Part shown: positions 48,301 to 60,300 of the stretch, one piece after another
How positions within the stretch are numbered: position 1 is the stretch's first letter
Layout of the letters: every line of letters begins with the position of its first letter
Source of the DNA: Chrysoperla carnea
Lineage: Eukaryota; Arthropoda; Insecta; Neuroptera; Chrysopidae
Length of the DNA stretch: 64,000 bases
Direction of reading: 5' to 3'
NCBI RefSeq assembly: GCF_905475395.1
Contig: NC_058342.1
Span: 14,294,640 to 14,358,639, forward strand
Translations under genes and position numbers: made by a program
The notes under the pieces: generated by a model
What the model was told of the DNA's origin: nothing
The model's database searches: none
What the model saw: the letters and a program-made list of their open reading frames with translations, nothing else

Positions 48301-51300
48301 ACCAGCGAAAATAAAAAAGAAACTTCACCAGGGCATCAAGATGGTGATGAATCCGTCGTACGTGATCAAGATGGAAAAGGAGAGGATGATGATGGAGTGA
48401 CTTCAACAAACGCGGCAGAGAAAGAAGATGAAAATGACACGAAAAAAGAAAATTCCGTAGCAAATGAGGAAAGTGGGCAAACAACTTCTCCGCCAACTGA
48501 CGCCACCAAGGAGAATGATAGGTTGGTTTTGTTTCAGTTGTGTGTTGTCCAATCTAATGTCGGACTCTCTGGTGTATCCCTGTCACACTCAAATCTCATC
48601 TGTTCCTCTGAAAAAAAAATTCATCATAATTTTATTTTTTATAATTTTTCCGAATTTTTATTTAGTATCTTCGGTTTTTTTTTATTTTACTTTTATTTAA
48701 TATTTTTCGGACATATCGAATTTTCTGTTGTCATTATTTATAATTTTTTAGTAAGTATATTTTTTATAAAACAAACTAAAATTATAAAATAAATCCAGAA
48801 GTAATCAGAAAAAAAAATGGTGCAGTTGAATCGAATTGTTTATATATTTTTAATTGATCGGTTTCAAATTGATTATGGATGAAGTGTTTATTATTGAATA
48901 GAATATGTTCCATTTTTCTATTTAAATTTCGAGTCGGGGCAAATCCTTGAAAAGTCAATATAATTATTTCCTTGACGTAAATTAGATTTGATGTTTTGAG
49001 AGGAAGGAATAATAATTATTAAGGGAATGCCACGGCATAGTGACCTGTTAGATAGAAATTTGTCAGCTGGAGACAGAGATATTTCACAGACGTGGATTAT
49101 TTTTATGCTTCATTATTTTTCACGCCTGAATAACACGGTTTATATACAATCCTACAAAAAATTTCATCGGAATTTTGAAGCTGCAAGAGTGCTGATTTTT
49201 TCATGCTACAAAGATACATTCCAATATTGCGAAGATTTCTGCTTGAAAAATTATTGCATTTTGATAAAGAGTGTAACCCTCTGTTATAGATATATTTCTG
49301 TCTCTTAATCTATCCGTTTAAAGACATGGTCCAGGGTAACGAAAGAAACAGACATCTCTAGGTTCCAATCTTTATGAAATTGACTGGCAAATTGCTTTAT
49401 TTCCCAAGGGAGGCAATAAGAATAAAGTGCTGGAAATGTTTTGAATTTCTATGAAATTATCGAAAGTTTTCAAATTAAACACTGAAGAAAATGGAGCATT
49501 TGACCCAGGAAAAAATTCGTCGTCAGTAGATTTTTTTCTATAAGAGCCTGTCGAAAATGTTTGTCTCGGTGTACTCAACAAAATCATATTTATGCGAACT
49601 TGTGCATAGTCGATTCACTCCGATAAAGTGGCACAGAAATACTTCCGGTACAATAGTTAAAGAGAATGAGATGTCCGGAAGTAGGTAGGGGGTACCTCTG
49701 TTCCACTTTATGGCCGTAAATCGAAAATACACAAGTTCATTTGAATATAATTTTGTTGACTACATTCAGACAAACATTTTGAACCACCATCCCATGAAAA
49801 ACTACTGGCGCAGAATTTTTTCCAGGTTCAGGCTTTTTTTTCGATTTTATTTCCTCGGTTATCCGTTCTCACAAGTCACAATTCTTAATTAGTCGATAAA
49901 ATTCGATCAGATTAAACACTCTTTTAGATGTCTACTAGGTTTTAAGAAACGTACTTGTCACAAAACTCTCTAATTTAGAACATGACCGCTCATTTTGTTA
50001 TGAAAATAACAGGTTTCGACGATAGAAACGAAGTTTGGAATTTTTATCAACTTGGCGATTAAGTATCGATAACGCCATTTCGTTCTGTTTTTGTTTAGCT
50101 CAATACCTAGATTAGGCAGATTAGAATTGGAAATAAGTAAAGAGCTGTGTCTAAAACCAATTCAATACATTTTGAATCCTTTTCTTCCAAGGAATTCTGA
50201 CAAATTCGTCATGATACTTCATATCAGATTACTATTATTCTAAACATCCAACCAGAGATAGTTTTCATAGAAACTTTGTGAAATATGCTTATATTTTAGT
50301 GTGTTAAGTGTACAATGACTTTAAAATTACTTTATGTTAGTAAGATTCGAGAAATTTAAAAAAAAGGCACATATTCTATTTAGATGTAAAAATGGCAAAT
50401 GATTTATTACTTTTTTTTAAATTAATGAAAAATTTCATTTCATAGCTCAACTCCTGTGGCAGCTTCAGCACCAGCTCCTGCAAAAAAGAATGATAAAGAT
50501 GGTTAGTATATAAAATAATATGAGGCCTGGAAGAATTATAACACTTTTTTATCCGATTTTCCAACAGTGGGAACTCATCATATCAGGGTGGAAAGCTATT
50601 TGAAAAGTCTTAAAAAGTCGAATTCCAAGAATTTTTAAATTTTGTAATTGAAATCTTTCGAATTAACATCATCCTATTATATTAAAACTGATTAAAGAGA
50701 TATACATTTTAAGACTGGACTTGAAATCACAATTTTTTTGTTAGTACCTTTTATCCTTAATTTTATTCTGACAATGTATTTTTTGAACGCAACTCTATAT
50801 GCAAAAAGAGATAGATGAATCAAAAAACATGAGATCTTACAAATTCGGTTTTATTAAAATACGAGGTAAAGAGAAATTATGTATTTTTCGAATATGAAAA
50901 TTTTAAATTATGATAAATCAAGACCGCCTAGAAATTTTTTATATAATGGAAATGTCAGAGAACTTGAAATGACCAAATCGATCGCCACCCTCCAATTTGT
51001 TCAAATTAACCAAAATTTTATTATTTTTAGCTGGTCGTAGTTTATGGATATCTGGATTAGCCAGTAAAACACGTGCAACTGACTTAAAACAGTTACTAAG
51101 TAAATATGGTAAAGTTGTTGGTGCTAAAGTTGTTGCCAATGCACGTGCTCCATCCGCTCGCTGTTACGGGTACGTGGTAATGGCAACCGTTGCCGATGCG
51201 GATAACTGTATTAAATATTGTCATCGTACTGAGCTACATGGGCGTTTTATATGTATCGACAAAGCACGATCCGATCGTGCTGATAGCGATAAACGTAAAG

Positions 51301-54300
51301 ATTCACCAAATAATCGACGGGCTGCCGAAGATAAATTACGCAACAGAGTAAGTATCAAACTAAAAATAATTTTTTTTAAAGTGTCCATCCATAATTTTTT
51401 TTAAAGTGTCTAACTTTCAAACCAGAGTTGATTTTTTTTTTGAGGCAAAGAATTCGCATCTGAAAGCCACCCCCGGAAAATAAAAATAGACACATTTTCT
51501 CTCCCGACAATAAGAAGACCCGTATTTTACCGATGTTTCCATTTATTTTACCGAAAAATCACTCTGTTTCGGTGCTACAATGTTTATAGAGATAGGGCTT
51601 TCTCAAAAACAGACTTCTATTCTCGTGTAATATTTCTAGATCATCGAATTGAAAATTTCCCAAGGTCTCTCTTAACATCGTCCAACGAACGTTATCGAGA
51701 ATTTACTCTCAAGCGTCTACCTGCTTCCTGCAGTTGTTCAAGCTTTGATTTCATCAATGATATTGTTATTCGTGCTTCAGTAGGTACCTTGTCGTCTTTA
51801 TACCACACCGCGTTTATCTGCAGATATTTTTCTCGAACTGCTCCAGGGGATTGTACGAATGTGTGGACGAGGTTTTTCGAGATGAGAAGTCTTTACAGGT
51901 CCTTGTGAAATTGATTTTTTACTATGATCTTATAAGCTTACGAATATCAATAATAAGATGTTGGAGATCAACGTTTTGCTCGTATGTTATCCCTAAAAAC
52001 AAACTTATTTAATTTGAATAATGATGTTAACGGACGTAGTATATACAGGGTATTAAAATGATAGTATGTTGTTTCTCTAAGAAATGATTAAATTTTATAG
52101 GTAGAACGAGGTAATAAATCAAGATCTAAGGATAAACAGATTGAGAAAAAAGACGGCGAAAAAGATGATAAGTCAGAGAAACGAGAAGGTAACCGTTATG
52201 ATAAGGATGGGAAAGAGAAATCTCGTGGCCGTAGTCCGCGTTCATCATCCAGGAAAAAAGATCGGGTAAGTTTATTGAAGAAATATTTTTAAAAATTAGG
52301 CTCATTCATAAAATACACTTTTGTTGCAGGATACTATGGAAAGGAATCGTTCGCGTTCTAAACGTCGAGAGGGTAGTAAATCTGTATCGAAAGATGAAAA
52401 ACGTGATAGTAAAAAAAGAGATGACGATACTAAAAGTGATAAATCTCGAGATAGGCGTAGATCACGTGATACAAATTCAAAATCACAGACACGAGATCGT
52501 CGATCGGATCGCGTAAGTAATTTTATCTTTGAGTATCAAAAACTTTTCGAAACTGGATTTTTCTGTTTTAATTGAATTTTAATTAGCTTTACATGATTTT
52601 TATTCAAATTAAAAACTTTATAATTTTTTCGATTCTGCTGGTACCTGATCCTTTGATTCTACTGGTAACTATTATCGGTACGCTCGAACAAATTTCAGAC
52701 AATTTCTTAGAAAATATTTGTCTGAATTTTCGTAAATTTTGGGTGTTAATTGATCCAGATAATTCAACAATTGAGATAAAATTTTAAAAATAAAAAAAAT
52801 TAGTCATTTAATTTTTGACGATATGTTTATTTGACAAACTACCTCTATGTGGACAGTAAATTTGTATATGGAGGTTATTGGGCATACACAAAATAACATG
52901 TAATGAAATTTGTTTTGTTAAAGGAATCTCCAGATCGCCGACGTCGACGTAGTCCAAGTATAGGCCGTAATCGTCGTCGCAAATCGCCGGATATACGTAA
53001 ACGTGACGTCTTAACCGTAAAACAAATCCGAGATGAACGTGAGCGTCAACGTATGCGTGTACGTGAACGGGAAATCCGAGAAGCAGAGGAACGTCGTCGT
53101 CGCGAAGAACAACAACGCGTCCGAGAACTTGAACGACGTAACAAAAAAGAAGCACAACGTATCGAACGTGAACGTGAGCGTTTACGCATCGAACGAGAGC
53201 GTATTCAGCGGGAAAAAGCCGACTTTTATCGCATGGAACGTAAGCGAATCGAGCAAGAACGTATTGAACTACAAAATATGAAATTGGAGGAATCACGTAG
53301 ACCAACAAAACGAACTTCAGATGATCGTCGAGACTCGTATCCAGAAGATCGTAAACGTATCTTAATGACTCCTTCGTCGCATCGTTATGACACAACCGAT
53401 CCCATGCATTTCGAAATAACATCCCGATCAGATTCCTTAGCAAAAAAACACGATCTATACAAAGGCGATGATTACAAGCGAGAAATCGATGGTAAATCTC
53501 GTGGAGTTGATGGCCGTAGCGCTCGAGATGACTATAAACGGAACGACATACGAATGCGTGACGAAATTCGAGACGACATCCGCATGCGTGGTGATATACG
53601 TTCGCGAGATGATTACAGCAAACGTGATCGTCCAGATTTCGCTCCTCCACCACCAAGATTATCAGGGGGTTCATCGAATGTTATTTCAAAATATAGTAAT
53701 GTATCGGATTCACCACCGTATGGTAATCAAGGACGTTCTGCCCATGATATGTTACGCCGTGATGCGATATCTTCGTCTGTGATAGCTGGTGGACGAGTTG
53801 GCAGTGGTATTGGTAAAGATTTGAGATATACAGATCGTGTTGGACCACCTGGACAAAGTCCAGAACCATCACAAAATTCTTATAGAGGTATACATGATGA
53901 TCGACGTGATCATAATGATCATAGAAGTGGTCATGTACATCGTGGATATGACCTTGGTTCAATCAAAGGTAGATTTTAATATGTCTATTGGGAACTAACA
54001 TCCTACTACGGTTCTGGAACTATCATAATAAGAAATTTCGTAGCAAACGCCTTTTTATGGATATTAGACGGGTGATTTTAATTTTGCCCCCATTTTACAC
54101 TAGATTATTTTTAAGAAAGAACGGTCATAAGCCTTCAATGGTATAAAATAAATTGGAAGGGATGAAATAATCCCTAAATGAGTTTTTTAAAGAAATAGGT
54201 TCATATAATGTTTGAAGTCACACCCTTTATAAGAAAAACAAGAGGAGTGCCGTAATCGGATCCATAGCCCCTATTCCTAAAAATTATCTATCTGTGCCAT

Positions 54301-57300
54301 CTTTGATGATTGAGAAACGGAGCATCTCGAGAGATGCTGTTATGAAAAAATCAAACTACAAGATTCTGTCGGGGACAAAAATTTCGATCCCAAAATATTT
54401 TACAGCTGGCTTTTTGTAGGTTTTTATAGATGCAAATAACATGCATGAAGGTTCACATACTAGCACAAGTGGGATCAGCTGAGATCCCAAAATTTTAAAG
54501 AGTTCAGCCGATAAGCTCTATACCAAAAGAGCCACTATTATTCTATTTTCTAGCCTGTGTTATATGCTCTGCATTAAGTCTCAGTAAATGAGGTGCGCTT
54601 GTCGTACCACTCTCTGATTCGGCAAATTACGGAGCATTTATCTATAGTTGTTTCTCAAAGTGGGCATTATCGCCTTGTGGGCATTAGGGGCTTAAAAGAG
54701 GGCGAACGCTTATTTGTCATTTATTATGAATATATTTGCACATATTCAAACTAAAATATCGTGCATTTTGTTAAAATATACCCCCTTCAGAACCCACAAT
54801 AAAAATATTTAGCTAGATTTATAAAATTGTTATTAATTAGCAACACCGGTTTCAATTGCTGGCATATATTTTTATTGTGAGTTCTGAAAGGGATATATTT
54901 GAATAAAATGCATAATACAGCCAACAGAAATGTTCATCTTAATTTGAATAATAAAATATCGTGATAAAAATTGTATATAAGGGGCGCTGAAGAATAATTG
55001 ATTTTCGAAGTGGGCGAAGACTAAATAAGTTTGAGAACCTCTGATCTATAGACAGTTTCTCGAAGTATTCATAGTAAAACTAAAAGTCTGGTTGTTTTCT
55101 ATAAAAAGGTGAATGTTCGTGAAATTTCTTTATATGATGAATTCAGAATTAAACAGCTAGTATAATGAAAATTCCTTTAAAAAGTCGCCTTAAGTTAGAC
55201 AAATTTTAATGCAAATCTTTAATGCTTCCTATTTTGAAACAACTTGGAATATTATGATAAAAAATTAAAAATTGAAAAACTTTAAGGATCTACAAGTACC
55301 AAGGCAATTTTAAATAAAAAGCTTAATTTTTTTTTACATGAAGTTGGACTAAGTCTAAATCAATTTTAGAGTGGCGGGAGATGTTGCCCGATTATTTAAA
55401 TGAATAAATGACCTCAAAAGTAAGCATATTTAACATTGCTTTTATGGTAAAACGGTAGATGGATGATATGTTTGCATAAATTTCCCCAAAACATGTCGGT
55501 GGAAAAAAAAAACTATTTAAATTAAAGTAAATACCTTAATAAATTAACGAAAACAAAAAATTTGGGGACACAAATTTAAAAAAAACAAGTGAAAACAAAC
55601 AATTGACTGAGTTAATTGTTGAAATACCATGTATAGACAGTGTTGATGAAGCAATCGTTTGTTTTTTGACGTCACGTTAATAAAAAAAGATATCCACTTT
55701 TAAATAGCTACACACACACTGATATTCCTATATTAATGCATGCTATAAAATTTGTACCTAATAAGCGCCTTCGTGGGTAAACAGTGATGTATACAAAAAA
55801 ATTTTTCAAACAAAAGTTGTTTATTTTTTTATAAAGAAAATTTTTTACATTTAAACTTTTGTTCTATCTCTAACGGTTTACAAGATGGGTCCTACGGACC
55901 CAAGACCCAATTGACCCATATTGCTCATTTACGAACTTGACCTGAGTTTTTAGGTCCTGAGTACGCTATAAAAATTTCATCTTGATATTTCTTTTCGTTT
56001 TTGAGTTATCGTGTCCACAGACGGACGGACGGGCGGACGGACGGACAGCCGGAAATGGACTAATTAGGTGATTCTATGAACACCTATACCAAAATTTTTT
56101 TCGTAGCATGAATATTTTTAGGCGTTACAAACTTTGGACTAAACTTAATATACTATGTATATTTCATATATACATGGTATAATATATATTATTAATTTTG
56201 ATGGTGAATTAGGTATAACTTGACAATATAAGACAAAAAGTAAGGATAAAATTTTTCGATATCTGGAGTAATTTTCAAAATATCAAAAATTGAAATTTTT
56301 GTTTAATTATTTAGCTTTGGATATTTCGAAAACCAAGGCAGATATCGAAAATTTTTTTTCTATTTTTCATCTACATGAAGTTATGACAAAATTCATCATC
56401 AAAGTTGAAAATAAGTTACAAAAGGTTGAAAATAAGGTATCCCAAATCTAAAATTGCCTTGGCGCTCGTACTACCTTAAATGGAAAGATAATAAGGGTCT
56501 GTTAATAAAATGTATGCATAAACAAGAAGGGAAATAGACAATATCGTATTTTAGCGAAAAATATTTAAATAGTCCAAGCAATTTAGATATTTGATTACTT
56601 AATTTCTGAAACGAGCAATTTCTCAACGTAAAGTTGTAGGTTTTTAATTAGGTTTTAAATATAGGCTATTTTTGTACACAAATATGTTAAAAGTTATCAA
56701 TAAATTATAAAGATTCACAAATTTTTACAAAATTGTATAAGCTGCTCTAGCAACTTACAAATCCGTGTTGCGGGTTTAATTGACTTTTTGTGGTTAAAAT
56801 AATACTTGAACTAATATATTTATCTTAATAACTAGCTGGTCCGACGAATTTCGTATCGTATCGCTTAAAAATCAATAAATGTTATTATTCAAATTAAGAT
56901 GAGCATTTCTGTGGGCTGTATTATGCATTTTGTTAAAATATATCCCCTTAAGGACCCACAATAAAAATATTTAGCTAGATTATAAAATTATTAATTAGCT
57001 AGACCGGTTTCGATTGCTTTGGCAATCCTCTTCAGTAGCATTAAACCTCTTAAAATTAAAAAGTCTTAAAATTAAAAAATATTTACAAATCCGAAAAAAG
57101 AACCGCATCAATCTGAAACAAATAATAATAAAATATTACCCTTAAAATTAAAATAAAATTATTTACCCGATTATAATAATAATAAATCTTTATGTTACAC
57201 CCTCTAAAATAATGTAACTGCCTGCTTTCACCTAAAACACAATAAAATATTAAGTTTTAATCCTAAGATAGGATTATCGTTATGAAAATATCAGAAAACT

Positions 57301-60300
57301 AAGGGATTAAGCCTGAAAATAAAATGTAAGATAAGAAACGTTGTAAATATAAAATAAAAAACACAGAAATAAAAATAAAGAGAAAATTAGATTACCAACA
57401 AAATAAACATTTTAATCCTCGGTATACCTAAAACAGAATAAATAATTAGAATTTAGAAAAACCTGCAACAAACCAAAATAAAATTAAATGAAAATAAGTA
57501 AATTAAAAACAAAAATAAAAAAATAAAAATAGAATTAATTAAAGAACAATAGAATAAGTATTACCAAATCTAGTAAAATGGTGTACCTAAAACAGAAGAA
57601 ATTATTAATTAGCGTACCTAAAACAGAAGAAATTATTAATTAGCGTACCTAAAACAGAAGAAATTATTAATTAGTGTACCTAAAACATAAGAAATTATTA
57701 ATTAGCGTACCTAAAACAGAAGAAATTATTAATTAGTGTACCTAAAACAGAAGAAATTATTAGTTAGTGTACCTAAAACAGAATAAAATATAAAATAAAT
57801 AAAAAAATGAAAGTGAGCAAGATTATAAAAATACAAGAAAATAAGTTGAAAAAATAAAAAATTTTACCAAATGACAAACTGAAACAAACAAAAAAATCAA
57901 ATTAAGTAAAAATGATAAGCAAAAATAAAAAATAAAAATTAAATCAAAAAATAATAATAGGAAAGATAAATAAAAAAGATGAAAAATAGCATAAAATATC
58001 GATTCTCGAGACAACACAAATGAAACAGGTAACTAAAAGAAATCCTGCCCAAATTGTGTTGTTTTTCGATCACCATTCAAATAAAACAGGTAAAAAGTGT
58101 ACACCACAAGTATAATTAAGCAATAAACTTAATCGTCACATGTACTCTAGTTAATCGTCACATGTACTCATGTACAACAGTTAACTAGAGTACATGTGAC
58201 GATTAAGTTTATTGCTTAATTATACTTGTGGTGTACACTTTTTACCTGTTTTATTTGAATGGTGATCGAAAAACAACACAATTTGGGCAGGATTTCTTTT
58301 AGTTACCTGTTTCATTTGTGTTGTCTCGAGAATCGATATTTTATGCTATTTTTCATCTTTTTTATTTATCTTTCCTATTATTATTTTTTGATTTAATTTT
58401 TATTTTTTATTTTTGCTTATCATTTTTACTTAATTTGATTTTTTTGTTTGTTTCAGTTTGTCATTTGGTAAAATTTTTTATTTTTTCAACTTATTTTCTT
58501 GTATTTTTATAATCTTGCTCACTTTCATTTTTTTATTTATTTTATATTTTATTCTGTTTTAGGTACACTAACTAATAATTTCTTCTGTTTTAGGTACACT
58601 AATTAATAATTTCTTCTGTTTTAGGTACGCTAATTAATAATTTCTTATGTTTTAGGTACACTAATTAATAATTTCTTCTGTTTTAGGTACGCTAATTAAT
58701 AATTTCTTCTGTTTTAGGTACGCTAATTAATAATTTCTTCTGTTTTAGGTACACCATTTTACTAGATTTGGTAATACTTATTCTATTGTTCTTTAATTAA
58801 TTCTATTTTTATTTTTTTATTTTTGTTTTTAATTTGCTTATTTTCATTTAATTTTATTTTGGTTTGTTGCAGGTTTTTCTAAATTCTAATTATTTATTCT
58901 GTTTTAGGTATACCGAGGATTAAAATGTTTATTTTGTTGGTAATCTAATTTTCTCTTTATTTTTATTTCTGTGTTTTTTATTTTATATTTACAACGTTTC
59001 TTATCTTACATTTTATTTTCAGGCTTAATCCCTTAGTTTTCTGATATTTTCATAACGATAATCCTATCTTAGGATTAAAACTTAATATTTTATTGTGTTT
59101 TAGGTGAAAGCAGGCAGTTACATTATTTTAGAGGGTGTAACATAAAGATTTATTATTATTATAATCGGGTAAATAATTTTATTTTAATTTTAAGGGTAAT
59201 ATTTTATTATTATTTGTTTCAGATTGATGCGGTTCTTTTTTCGGATTTGTAAATATTTTTTAATTTTAAGACTTTTTAATTTTAAGAGGTTTAATGCTAC
59301 TGAAGAGGATTGCCAAAGCAATCGAAACCGGTCTAGCTAATTAATAATTTTATAATCTAGCTAAATATTTTTATTGTGGGTCCTTAAGGGGATATATTTT
59401 AACAAAATGAATAAATGTTATGTAAACTGCCAAAGGATAATGCACACTAAGCCACTTACTCTGGCATTACCGGAACCATCGTACCATGGAATGTTCATGA
59501 TTGTCCGTGTTTAGTTTCTGCTAGGTATCAGAGATGACATTGTATATGGATTTAAATTTGTTTAGATTTTTTTATTCTTCCAATATGCGTTAAAACTTAA
59601 AAAGTCATTTTGAGTCAAAATAATTTTCCTCGGAATTTTAATAGTTGTTCTGCTATTCGGGTCGGAGACGAATCCAACAAATCATTCACGATATCATTAA
59701 AATGGGTGCAACCGTTCTTGAATTATAAATGGTGTAACTAACTCGACTTTGTTTTGTATAGGGTGTCCCAGAAGTAAAGAACGCCTTTGTTGCATCAGGT
59801 AGAAAATTAAATTCTAAGACGAAAAGTCCTCTTCCATTTTTTGATTCGATGCACGGATAATTAGATATTAATTAAAATAATCAACCAATGAGAACCGCGC
59901 TACAGCGCCGCTTATAAATTAATAACTTACAACTTAACGCTGAGAAACTACTCGATTCAGAATTCAAACAAAATACATTAATAATCAATTGATAATTAGC
60001 TTGGACTAAAAAATACTTAAAAAGCAAACCCTTATAAATGAAATTTTTGTCTTTACCACTTTTTGCTTTTTAGTTTTCCATCATGGTATATTTTTTCGAA
60101 TTATGGTTCATAGAATCATAGTGCGTCTTCAATAGGAATCTTCTGTTGTAATTTATACGTAATTGGCCAAATGGTATTTTCAGTATCCTAGACAGGGTCT
60201 TCAAAAATTGGATATCATTCTTATGATCTTTAAAGTTATAGAAATCGTAAAGAATTCTATAAAAAAAATATACACAACTACTGTCTTAAAGAAAAATTTT

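Larger units (their letters stand above)
56886..59409. mobile_element. Penelope-like foldback element with 1.24-kb arms
   Basis: Arms 56926-58154 and 58181-59409 are reverse complements wherever I compared them (coordinates pair to a constant sum, so no indels), with a 26-nt loop (58155-58180). A one-sided tail occupies 56886-56925. The 12-bp direct repeat AATAAATGTTAT flanks the whole (56874-56885, 59410-59421). Each arm has a hammerhead-like motif and a 31-bp minisatellite. No reverse transcriptase frame is present; identical 64-codon ORFs in the arms (57823-58017, 58318-58512) are hydrophobic low-complexity. Inverted terminal repeats, a one-sided tail and hammerhead motifs are known from Penelope-like elements; the assignment is inference. 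Confidence 0.75.

Noticed and set aside
52808..53674. 288-codon minus-strand ORF
   Set aside because: It is the antisense shadow of Saf-B exon 11; the His/Tyr/Val-rich composition is what the complement of Arg/Asp/Glu codons gives.
53033..53782. Two plus-strand ORFs in other frames of Saf-B exon 11
   Set aside because: Off-frame readings of the CG-rich Arg/Glu repeat region; the main frame has clear splice sites and family-like sequence.
57583..57774. CRISPR-like array (31-bp repeats)
   Set aside because: Units are head-to-tail with no spacers; it is a minisatellite in a eukaryotic element.
57823..58512. Identical 64-codon hydrophobic ORFs as a small membrane protein
   Set aside because: They lie in the T-rich arms of the foldback, are low-complexity Phe/Leu/Ile runs, and are identical only because the arms are.
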